From the NCBI GenBank assembly GCA_033557685.1, contig JAWQRN010000543.1, forward strand, positions 1 through 28,592: a DNA stretch of 28,592 nucleotides, given 5' to 3'. This DNA is from Sperchopsis tessellata. Lineage: Eukaryota > Arthropoda > Insecta > Coleoptera > Hydrophilidae. Both the position numbers and the translations under genes were made by a program. Positions 18,740-27,619 of the stretch are shown piece by piece (the stretch's first letter is position 1; each line of letters opens with the position of its first letter). The notes below the pieces were generated by a model that was not told the origin of the DNA, did not search any database, and saw nothing but the letters and a program-made list of their open reading frames with translations.

Positions 18740-19775
18740 ACGATTTCGGGGATAGATGAATGAAACACAATTGTAGAGGCTGAATCAGAATGAGCGGCTA
18801 TAAACAACGTCAAAATTTCTATTGCCATCTTCTGGTCAAAATTTAAAATAATTTGAAAAACTATAGAAAATGAAATAAAGTAAACATAGCAAGAATGAAT
18901 TTCATACAATGGGTTTACTCTGGAATGAAAATAAAAGTGTTCTAAAGTATATGTTTTGGAACGGAAAGAATTTTGAAGCTGTTGTTTGGACATATTTTAG
19001 GACTTTTTCTAATTATTTTTCATAAGTAACTACCATTTTAATTATACTATGTAATTATTTATGTAAGCGTTATATACACACATATGAGTTTTATGTACGA
19101 CGTACATTAATATATCATAGTGGGCGGATGAAACGTCAAAATCAGCCCGTCACAAGCTTATTCAGTTTTTAACAATTAAAAGGTACCTTACAGTTTTTTA
19201 TACCACATTATGAGTTATTTCGTAGACCCATCAACGCCATAGACTATATTCGGTGATACTAACATATTTGGTGTATTAATGTCAATATCTTCTCAATGTT
19301 GAAATGTCAGATTTATTAGTTAATGTACTTCAGGTGGGTAGAACAACAAGTCTTGAATACCACGCTGATCATACAGTCTGTATCATGGATTATGTAGGAG
19401 GTAACACTTTGATTAAAACAATTTAACTAAGTTAGTGGTCAAGGTGATATCTGACAACATATATTACGTAATATCTAGCTAGTAAGATCCGATTGCTTGA
19501 ACTTGAATATGTACTCGATAACATTAAATGAGACATAGTTGGCATAAGCTAAACTGGTCCGGTAATTTGTTGTACTATAGTGGTAATGACGATAACAGTA
19601 TTCGTATAAACAAACGATAGACATTCAATATATAAACTATACAATCTTTATCAGTTTTACAAGTAAATGAAAGGCATATTTTGAATGTAATTCAGGGCTA
19701 TGCATCAACAACAGCTTATCAAGACCAAAAGCATTGAAAGCGTATAAGAAGTAGTACGATTGGGCGATTTTAAAG
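18740..19775. other. AT-rich stretch, nothing recognised
   Basis: Two overlapping minus-strand open frames (18528-18770 and 18682-18993) are low-complexity and overlap the LINE tail, so I take them as chance. No repeat shared with the rest of the window was seen before about 19780. Confidence 0.5.
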
Positions 19776-19779
19776 CAAC

Positions 19780-20480
19780 ATTAGATGCAAGTAGGAATAA
19801 GAAAGATGTACTGGTCGCTTTGATTTAGGCACCAAAACAAATGTAAATTAATTGTAATAGACCACGGTATTTTCTGTATGAATGTTGTTACGGCTCTGAT
19901 AAGTGCCGACGTTTCTTCCACTGTTGAAAGGGACATTTTCAAGTCGAGTGATGCTACTTCAACGAATGAAGCGCATAGTCGTTGCGTTTCGGCGGTTGTT
20001 GCCGAGTGCAGGAGGAGAAAACTAAGAGTGGGGGATTCACCAAACAATTGGTAGTTGAAAGTCATCGTCTCTATTGATATTGTTGGGGCGAATGTAAACC
20101 TCAATGGCTTCTCGGAATTTTCTGGGAAAATAAGAAGGCTCCCGAGCCAAGAATTTAGTATTTTGGGATTTAATGGTTTGACCTGTTTCATGACGATGTT
20201 CAGCCACGTCTGATTGAACAATATGATCCAAACGAGTACAGTGTTCGTGCTCCTTTAAACGAGTCGCAATCGTACGTTTAGTTTCTCCAGTAAATACAGG
20301 AACAGGGGAGAACTTGCGAAATCTTTTGTATTGGGAAGAATACTGTTTTGATGTCAAATTTTCTTAGTATGCGGGTAATTTTGTCCGTCGAATCCTTGGC
20401 GAATGGTAGATAAGCTGTTGCCTTCACCTCAGGAGTATTTATGATAGTGATGGGTGGATTCCTGAAACCTCTTATTGACG
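19780..20480 (-). pseudogene. PLE GIY-YIG endonuclease and 3' end, truncated
   Basis: Minus strand, from about 20480: NPPITIINTPEVKATAYLPF and DKITRILRKFDIKTV are the link between RT and endonuclease. Next is the GIY-YIG nuclease region at about 20305-20050: TGETKRTIATRLKEHEHCTR, VAEHRHETGQTIKSQNTKFL and FPRKFREAIEVYIRPNNINR. The arginine of TRLKEH and the glutamate of REAIEVYI, expected catalytic residues, are kept. The GIY/YIG core just upstream is shortened (CSC...VFTGET), and the frame changes at about 20035. Past the coding end, 19905-19943 carries the PLE terminal block (GAAACGTCGGC on the minus strand). The nuclease would nick target DNA for priming. The RT is absent, so this is a 5'-truncated copy. 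Confidence 0.88.
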
Positions 20481-20484
20481 TTTT

Positions 20485-21285
20485 ATGTTTTTAATCAATT
20501 CAATCAAGTTAGAGATATTTGGTTAGTTTATAAATGCTAGCTAGTATACTAGTTTACGTAATAACAAATTTTGCTGCTTATTTAGTGGACAATTGTGTTT
20601 CTACTGAAATCACCAAGATGTTAAGAGTTTATATTGCTATCCAGTTAGTTTATAAAAAAATAACTGAGTTTACTCTAGCCATAACACATGTACAACGTGC
20701 CCTGGTTATGCGCCATGGTTATATTATTTCCCAAGAACAACACAGTTTATAACGGTTTATAAGTTTGAACAGTTTCAGTAATTTAAAACATTCGTTAGTG
20801 CCCTTGACCGAGCATTACAAAATGGAATAACTAATTGTCCGCTACAAAATACCAGTATTAATCAAACCAACCTTCATCAGCTATCCAAGCTCTCATTAAT
20901 AAAGCATACGTCATCAAACTAAACAATCAAATCAACACCTGCCATGCTGGTTCAAATTCCAGTAATTACAGCAGTGAAATTTCTTTTTTCCATTTCAAGT
21001 AGTTGTTTAACACTGATCTATTACGTCATTCTGTTTGTCTACACCCAGAACCACCCCCAGAGGTACTTTTAACACTTTATATTCACTCATTGCTGGTCCT
21101 TTTGTGGCACTTTCGGGGGAGTAAACTGACATGTCATACATTTTAAATGGAAACGTTTTGTGAAATATTTACTCACTGGTCCAATAATCTTTGCGTAAAT
21201 TTAAGGTTCTTTCACGTTTTATGAGACTCGTAGGGCTAACAAAATTTCAAGTAGTATCAGCCAGGTATACAAATTTAATATATGA
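20485..21285. other. Stretch with no recognised gene
   Basis: A 72-codon plus frame at 20534-20752 has no recognisable similarity. No repeat or RNA gene was recognised. The composition is slightly less AT-rich around 21040-21130, but this gives no support for a gene. Confidence 0.5.
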
Positions 21286-21289
21286 AAGG

Positions 21290-21440
21290 TAATAAGGAGA
21301 CCTTAACTGATGAAAAATGTTTAATTACTCTCAACCGGTTTCGAGGCATCTCGTCTCATCTTCAGGATGGACTATAAAAGAATCCAGCCCGTTAGTAGAT
21401 GTAAAATAAACACTTAAACAACCATTTAAAATATTACATA
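21290..21440 (-). repeat. PLE-type terminus (hairpin motif only)
   Basis: On the minus strand, ATCCTGAAGATGAGACGAGA is followed by TGCCTCGAAACCGGTTGAGA. It has the same layout as the CTGAAGATGG...CCTCGAAACATATCGGC block of the repeat at 12640-12835, but the surrounding sequence differs. It is probably the end of another Penelope-like family. No coding part is visible nearby. Confidence 0.5.
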
Positions 21441-21444
21441 AAAA

Positions 21445-23015
21445 TGAAAACGTATGACTAATCATGGAAATAATAATTAAAGAAAGAACAACGTATGAAA
21501 ATCAACGCAAAAAGTACAAAATAAAATCAAAAGTTAAAACCTAGTTAAACTTAAGATAAGAAATACAAATGACTATAAGAAAAAAATATGGCTCAAGCCA
21601 TAATTCATGCTATAATGGATGAAGGTGACTATGTAAACGTCAAAAGTAAAATGAAAGTTTGGTGTACGTATAGTATACATTAAAAAAAAACAAAAGACAC
21701 ATCTAATAAAATTATCAAGAAGATCTGGAGTGGGAGAAGGTGTTTCTCATGTTCAGAGGATTAACTAAAATGCAACATATATAACATCGAAGGCATTAAA
21801 GGTCTAACTTGTATTTATTTAAATTATCTAAATTAGAAACATTTTCCTGAAAAATTTATAGATTTTCTAAAGCATTCAGACGAAAACTAGGGCGAGAAAC
21901 ATGAAAATATTCAATTTCTTAAATGAATGCATTTTTAAATGAAGAATTTTCCGTATTCGTCGAACGGAACTTGAACCGAATTAAAAATCACCCGCTAATA
22001 TTTAGGAGCAAGAATAGTGTGTATGGAAATTTTGGTTTAAATTTGTTATTCTTTTTTAATTTGTGTTTTATAAGGTTCTACTTATTCTAGAAATATTATT
22101 GTTTCTTGTTATATTTTTTTTGGTGAGATTCTTTATTATTGTATTATTTTTTATGTTTTAAATTTATTTGTTAATTTTATTTAATTTAAAATTCATTACC
22201 ACTAGAATACAGTTCACCTTTACTAGATTTACTTGGTTTTACAAATAAAACTAAACAGGACGCCTGGTGACAAAACGTTTATCACTGAGTATGGTTGAAT
22301 ACACATGATATATAACAAGTTGATGTATTACTTTTATGGTAAGCTAACAAAGAATTTTTAAAAAAAATATTTTGAACTACACTATTTATTTTAATATGAT
22401 GAGCGTTGTGCAACGAAATGCTAATACGCACTGTTTATATTACTTTTTTAACAATCCATATATGCGCATACGCACACATCGTATCCTATGCGAAGATGCT
22501 TGTTCAAAATTGAGTGGTAGTAAACAGAACTAGTGAGAGTCGGACTTCGTGATTTCTACATAAGAATAAGCAACAGGGAAATATTTACAGTGCAATTTGT
22601 ATACATCAGATCTACTTAAAACTGGCAAGGGATCTTTGTTGATGACGAACAACCTTTTTTTATTCTTTGACGGCTATATGGAATTACAGTACAGCTGTGG
22701 GAAATTTTAACAAAAATAGTATATTGATAGAAAAAAAGCCGTATATGTATAAGATAAGTTTTAGTGAAACTGCCAAAGAGTATTTAGGAACATTTAATTG
22801 ATGAACGATGGTTGAACATTTATGGCAAAATTTATAATAAATTTGATGAGTATATAAATATCTTTTTTCAATATTTTAATGTGTTTCCCTCTCAGAGTGT
22901 GTACTCCGAGTGAACAAGCGTATGAAAACATCTGGAATTCAGATGTTCTGGATATTAACGCAATAGTGTTAGAAATTTTTATATAACCCAAAGAGAATAT
23001 ACAGTTCTTATTTAT
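21445..23015. other. AT-rich stretch, nothing recognised
   Basis: T-rich between about 22030 and 22200. Only short, stop-rich frames occur, with no similarity that I can support. The minus frame at 22794-22991 looks incidental. Confidence 0.55.
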
Positions 23016-23441
23016 GTCCGCAAAAAATATTCAAAATTAGTTGGTGAAAAGAAACGGGATTTTTTTTTGTAGCAAAATCATATATTCTGAGAATAAATGC
23101 AATAAGATGTGGAAAATCATAAAATGTCTACGTGGAAATTGGGTGCAGGTTATTGAGAACTTTGAACTGATGGAAACTGGTATGCCTTGCGTAGAGCCTG
23201 ATAATGTTGCTAATAACTTCAGTCATCATTTTGCTAACGCAACTAGAAAGATAGTTGTTAGTATACCATCTACTAATTTGGATGGGTTGGGTGAAATTTT
23301 ATTTAAAGACCATTATTTGGTTTTACAGCCATTTCTTGAAAGTGAAGTGTTGAATATCTTCAAAAACTTAAAAAATTAAACGTCTTCGGATACAATTGAG
23401 GTGAAACCTATTACTAGCTTGATAAATTATTCTTTTAAAGC

Positions 23442-23449
23442 CGGAGTAT
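23442..23449. repeat. Target-site duplication, left copy
   Basis: CGGAGTAT lies in LINE-A codons for AGV-F/Y, directly before the inserted segment. The identical octamer is at 24941-24948, after an A8 run. Confidence 0.85.
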
Positions 23450-24713
23450 ATAGGGCACACCCAAAAAACAGATGATTCAAATCAGCCATCTCATTTCCGC
23501 AAGCACATACTGGGGGTGGGGTAAAGTTAACTTTGCGTAAACGTGCTAGAAATTGGCCATGCCCAAATTTTTATCGAGCTATGGAGGTGTAACGTGATAC
23601 CGTGAACCCTTAAGCCATGGTTTGGTATCAACGAAGGGGTGAATCAATGCATATTGAGTAATTATATCGGTATATGCAGACTCCCACTGGTGTCGGATAA
23701 CATGTTGCTTCACAGATGACAAAATGTCATCTCTGCTCATTCCAGTATCATAAAGTGTACCCACGAAAGATCCTGAATAACAGAATGTGGAGTGAATTGG
23801 GTGCATATTAAATCAATAAATTAATAAAATGGTCCAAATGAAACACCAGTTTGATTGCTTTAAATTTATTAAGCCAACATGTTCCGAAGACCCTGCGTTA
23901 TCTTCAGGGCTAAAAACCACAGAGAGACAATAAGTAACATATCGGCCAGTCTCACAAACACAATATAAACATAAATAACATAAATTCTCCAAAATGGAGC
24001 TACACATATACACAAAAATCCGATTATATAAAAAATATACACAAACATGAAACAATCTAAGGGGGAGAAGAAGGAAACCCCACAGGTAGAAAAGAGAAAG
24101 TAAGGAAGACCAACACTTATCAAAGAAAACCCAAAAATTCTACCAAATCGGCACTTGAAAAACATGCAAAAATTTTACGCACAGCAACTAGGCAACCAAA
24201 CATATATAAAAGATTAAATAACATACCTGTATTAAATAAGGTGACAAATTGAATTAAACAAACAACGAGAGGTTAGACGGATCACACAAACGACTAGGAT
24301 CATTCATTAAATCTTATAACTCTAAAAACATTAAAAACTTTAAACTACTACATAAATGATGACAGTACACATTTATTGATTTTATACCTGAATGACCCTT
24401 GATACGAAAAAACTGACATGTATATGTTTCCTTTTTAGAACTATTAGTTGTTCTGATATTTTATTTATATATGGATTGACATGTGAACTAGCCCTTTTCG
24501 ACTTTAAAGATTCTACAACACTTCTGGAATCACTCACTAAGGCTACGTCTGTCACGGTGTTGATAGTTTTGATGAATTTTAAACCCTCCAAAACCGTCAT
24601 TGCATCCGCTGTAAAAATTGACGCATTGTCATTCTATTAAACATACCTTTACTCTCATCAGCAGGGCTATAAAAAGCGCATCTGCAGCGAATAACAGTTT
24701 TAGAACGTAGTCC
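23450..24713 (-). pseudogene. LINE-B, inverted part: RNase H and zinc finger
   Basis: Minus strand. The RNase H domain starts at about 24713, at the G of the usual TDG motif (GLRSKTVIRCRCAFYSPADE). It continues with SIFTADAMTVLEGLKFI (about 24625), VALVSDSRSVVESLKSKRAS (24550-24491) and RIKGHSGIK (about 24400). After the nested element 23810-24382, the coding sequence resumes with MHPIHSTFCYSGSFVGTLYD (23806-23747) and HQWESAYTDIITQYALIHPF. Across a frameshift it ends in a C-x-C-x(9)-H-x(4)-C finger (CACGNEMADLNHLFFGC, about 23510-23460). The first RNase H aspartate has been cut off. RNase H removes RNA from the cDNA hybrid in some LINEs. This part is antisense to the insertion's own A tail, as expected after twin priming. 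Confidence 0.87.
23810..24382. mobile_element. Nested element with 12-bp inverted ends
   Basis: AAATCAATAAAT (23810-23821) and ATTTATTGATTT (24371-24382) are perfect inverted repeats marking the ends of a 573-bp segment. It interrupts LINE-B between the RNase H HSGI motif and its C-terminal domain. On the minus strand at 23872-23909 it carries CCTGAAGATAACGCAGGG followed by TCTTCGGAACATGTTGGC, similar in layout to the PLE-type termini at 12741-12780 and 21334-21368. The open frames inside (23813-24165) are incidental. No target duplication is clear, and some LINE-B codons (the NE..AD region) appear to be lost at the junction. Confidence 0.6.
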
Positions 24714-24940
24714 GTATATATAATAGTAGATAGCAGAGATGTCCTTTTGAAGGACTTAGATGGACTAGGCATTTTCCATCCCTTAAATATCACTTGCCTC
24801 TTGAGTTATAACAACAAAAACGTATACGATCTTATCATAGATTTCATAACTAGTACAAACATAACTGTTTAATACAAGGTTTAATTCAATGTTATACTCG
24901 CGGCTTTGATCCCAAAGATACCATTATAATATAAAAAAAA
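24714..24940 (+). pseudogene. LINE-B, sense part: C-terminus, 3' UTR and A tail
   Basis: The plus frame from 24714 reads YIIVDSRDVLLKDLDGLGIF and then NITCLLSYNNKNVYDLIIDF, ending in a TAA near 24869 after ITSTNITV. Such a sequence is expected after the zinc finger of the same LINE. Its first codons continue in frame from CALY, the last codons of the inverted part. A short 3' UTR follows, ending in ATAATATAAAAAAAA (A8 at 24933-24940) and then the right target-site duplication. Confidence 0.85.
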
Positions 24941-24948
24941 CGGAGTAT
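24941..24948. repeat. Target-site duplication, right copy
   Basis: CGGAGTAT follows the A8 tail and is identical to 23442-23449. LINE-A coding sequence continues from here with TTCCACAG. Confidence 0.85.
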
Positions 24949-25904
24949 TTCCACAGTACTTAAAGTCCTCGAGTATTAAAACCTTTTGTAAGAAAAACGG
25001 TAGGCATGACGTTAATAATTACAGACCTGTTTCATTATTCTCAGCATTTTCCAAATTGTTTGAGTGTGCTATGCTTAATAAACATTCCTGAGTACTCATG
25101 TAATTTTATAAGGTAGGCAAGATCGGTTAAAAAAAAAACCGATGTACTATAATAGCCATTCTGTATTTTAATTATTGGAGGAATTTGAATTTACACAGAT
25201 TCAAGTAAGGCTTTTGACTGTGTCAGTCAAGCTCTTCTTCTTGATTAGCTACAGCTTATGGTGTGAGGGGGTTTCTCTTTGGTGGTTCAGGTCATACTTA
25301 GAGACCCGCGATCAGATGGTTGAAATTAGTTTTGGGGAGCGTCGTGGCCTTAGAAGAAAAGCAAGATCAGATTATCTTGTGCTGGAAATGGGCGTTCCTT
25401 AGGTATAATAAACTTCTCATTAAACATAAATAATTTGACGGAAGCGTAACAAACAAAGTAACTCTCTCACGAAGATGGTATTATTTTTCTGGCGAGTCAT
25501 GACAGCTTACAGGATGCATGCAAACGAGATGTTGGCTTATGTGTATCAGTAGTTGTTTACAATGTTTTTTTTCTAAATCAAAGTAGAACAAACTATATTC
25601 TTTTCACACATTTGAGAGAAGACTAGTAAGAATAGGAGGTAACACTATACAACGGCCCGGAAATACACGGTTTCTGGGAGTTGAATTTGATGAAACTCTA
25701 TCATGAGAGAACCACTATAACCTCTTGATTTTGGGGTTAAATTCTGGAGCGTCTCAGTTTCGTTTTATCTAGAAGATCATAACCGGGGCGAAAATTAACC
25801 AGCTTTAATATTCAAAAGTATAATCTAGAGTGCAATATACCATAATTTTATGAGGTTACAGTTCAAATCCTAAAAGGGTGCTAATGGTACAAAAAAAGTA
25901 TACT

Positions 25905-26560
25905 AAGCAGTTTGTTCTCGATGTCGTTTAGAGGACTCCTGTTCTTCGCGTCGAATGTAATGACCGCGCATACTCTTCGGCGTGAGAAAGAGAATGCAGT
26001 GCTTCCTTCGCAATTCTAATCACCTCTTTGATGGTTTCCGCCGTCTGGGAACCCCCTCTATATCCGTATAAATTTTTTGCCAGACCTCCCATTTTTAACC
26101 ACTCTCTGTTCAGTCTTATTAATATAAGTTATTAAACTTATACTAATAAGACTGACCAACTCTTCTTCTATATCCAGAAGACATATTGGTCTATATGAAG
26201 TGGAGCTTTCCACAACTTTGTTCATTTTCTCACAGTACCAGTTTCGTTTCCAGTCCTTTCGGAATGTTCTTATATTTGCCAGTTCATTGTATATTGCAAG
26301 AAAGTGTTTCAGCTTATTAAGTGCTAAATGTTTTACTATTTCAGGAGAAATATTTTCTGGTCCTGGTTCTTTAATGTTATTGTATTCTACGTTCAACTCG
26401 TTAATGGTGAATTCTTCAAACGTTACATCTCTATCACGGACGAGCGGTTAGCCAATTAATTTTTTCATTAGTATTTTATACCCTTCTCCCTATATGTCAC
26501 GGTATATGTCCTCATATACTGTCTTCCAGATTTCTCTCTTAGCCTTTCTGATGAAATGTT
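25905..26560 (-). pseudogene. LINE RT N-terminal half, minus strand
   Basis: The minus strand reads HFIRKAKREIWKTVYEDIYR (about 26560), EGYKILMKKLIG and VTFEEFTINELNVEYNNIKE. The RT entry PGPENISPEIVKHLALNKLK (from about 26363) and YRPICLLDIEEELVSLISIS follow; the last open segment is 26396-26058. Frameshifted continuation gives SQTAETIKEVIRIAKEALHS and VCAVITFDAKNRSPLNDIEN (motif A, about 25990-25920), stopping abruptly near 25905. The endonuclease and everything after motif A are absent. It abuts the plus-strand LINE-A. Confidence 0.83.
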
Positions 26561-26569
26561 TCAATCTTA

Positions 26570-26675
26570 TTTTTCCTACTGGTCTGTAGATTCTCCTAAG
26601 GATTTTTCTTTCGAATATATTTACCAGATCCTCCGCTCTTTTCGAAAGTGTCCAGCGCAATACACGAGCACTCAG
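26570..26675 (-). pseudogene. Short LINE C-terminal fragment
   Basis: The minus strand reads ARVLRWTLSKRAEDLVNIFE and then RKILRRIYRPVGK. This WTLSKRAE...FERKILRRIYGPV pattern is found after the RT in another set of LINEs. Directly downstream the sequence changes to the N-terminal RT fragment at 25905-26560, so the two are joined out of order. Confidence 0.6.
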
Positions 26676-26829
26676 CGTATTAGGATCTTTTAGTCTATAT
26701 TTCTAAGGAATACGTTGATGATTTGATCTGCTGGGGAACCATATCTTGGATAACATGGAGCAGTTGGATATTGGTTTTTGCTACATACATTCAGGTAGCA
26801 TTAGCTAGATCATAATCGCGTAAACAAGA

Positions 26830-27230
26830 AAAACAATCAATAAAATGTTCTGTGTAATACTACCAGGCTTTGCTTTATTCTGGTCTCAGTACCATCAAAG
26901 TACACCTTCCAGGTCAATACCTTATCACACATCAGACCTTGATAGTTGATTGAAGGTCTCCAGCGATTTTCTACACATACCGGAATATGACGCCGGCTAA
27001 ATATGACTTTTTCCTATATTCGCTTTCATACGCAATTATTCGAACCACTCCTGTATACCATCTGCTGCGGCCTGATTCACAGATTGTGGTTCCTCCTGGT
27101 CTGGAGAATACTGGAGTTTGGAATGTACGTTTCATTCTAAACTCAGGATTTCTTAAGTAACTTGCTATACGCTTTATGAGGCACTGGAGTAGTTCCAATC
27201 AGGCCATTCTATAGATATGGCAGTAGTGTC
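26830..27230 (-). pseudogene. LINE RT middle/thumb fragment, minus strand
   Basis: Minus strand: LLQCLIKRIASYLRNPEFRM (about 27192-27133), then a deletion, then frames giving AADGIQEWFE (about 27075), RRHIPVCVENRWRPSINYQG (about 26990-26931) and DKVLTWKVYFDGTETRIKQS. These match the order of the region after RT motif A and then the thumb, with the motif B/C (YADD) stretch lost. The same family as the 25905-26560 fragment is plausible, but the order of the two along the strand is reversed from that of an intact element. Confidence 0.7.
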
Positions 27231-27269
27231 AGACCTAATAGAATGCTTTTCTAGCATGGACAATGACTA

Positions 27270-27425
27270 AAAGTTTCTGCTCGTAAGCTGATCTATTCGT
27301 CAGGAATCATCTCTTATGCGGCTAAAAGCAGCCGAATCAGAATGATTATCTAAAGTATTTTAGCCATGTTTGGAAGTAGGCTTAAGTGGTGGTAGTTCTG
27401 AGGGAATGGGGTGTTTGATGATTTA
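27270..27425 (-). pseudogene. LINE RT entry-motif fragment, minus strand
   Basis: The minus strand reads QNYHHLSLLPNMAKIL (compare NYRPISLLP-x-x-AKILE of RT block 2) and then, after a stop, IPDE-x-IS-x-RAETFS, like the IPDEQFGFR-x-x-HST motif. It is short and stop-containing. It may be the upstream continuation of the fragment at 26830-27230. Confidence 0.55.
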
Positions 27426-27534
27426 CCATCCTATCGTCCGTAGACGTTCTGATTAATATCCTCGAACAAGTCGAGGTATCACATGTTTTAACTTGGAATA
27501 GCGAGTGTAATATTGGCACAAGACAACATCGTAA

Positions 27535-27615
27535 ATAAATAACTAAGGAAAAAGACACAATATCTCGGGCAAATGATCATAAGAGGAAAGGATATTAACT
27601 TTATTATTTAATAAA
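27535..27615 (+). pseudogene. Possible LINE C-terminal scrap
   Basis: The plus frame reads TQYLGQMIIRGKDINFII before a stop. It resembles the YLGHVMRG-x-KYNLLKLII patch of the C-terminal domains at 5440-5520 and 13255-13805. With fewer than 20 residues, this is only suggestive. Confidence 0.35.
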
Positions 27616-27619
27616 CGAA

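Larger units (their letters stand above)
23020..25905 (+). pseudogene. Outer LINE (LINE-A) RT, split by a 1.5-kb insertion
   Basis: Left part (23020-23449): open at 23041-23379 with KCNKMWKIIKCLRGNW, NNFSHHFANATRKI and LESEVLNIFKNLKN, the stretch before the RT core. It then reads SLINYSFKAGVY up to the insertion. Right part (24941-25905): it resumes with the codons for GVFPQYLK, then KKNGRHDVNNYRPVSLFSAF (about 24990), TDSSKAFDCVSQA (motif A, near 25196), FRSYLETRDQMVEISFGERR (25286-25345), GGNTIQRPGNTRFLGVEFDE (about 25637-25696) and MVQKKYTK near its end. The YADD block reads HEDG at about 25470, so the first catalytic aspartate is changed to glutamate. Frameshifts and stops make it inactive. 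Its right end meets an oppositely oriented LINE near 25905. Confidence 0.87.

Noticed and set aside
19060..19160. GATGAAACGTCAAAATC and the nearby ACGACGTACATT as a further PLE terminus
   Set aside because: It shares only a few bases (GAAACGTC) with the repeated block, and the rest does not align.
23813..24165. Overlapping minus-strand frames with hydrophobic, cysteine-rich products
   Set aside because: They lie inside the nested element with inverted ends, have no recognisable motif, and overlap the CTGAAGAT-type terminal block.
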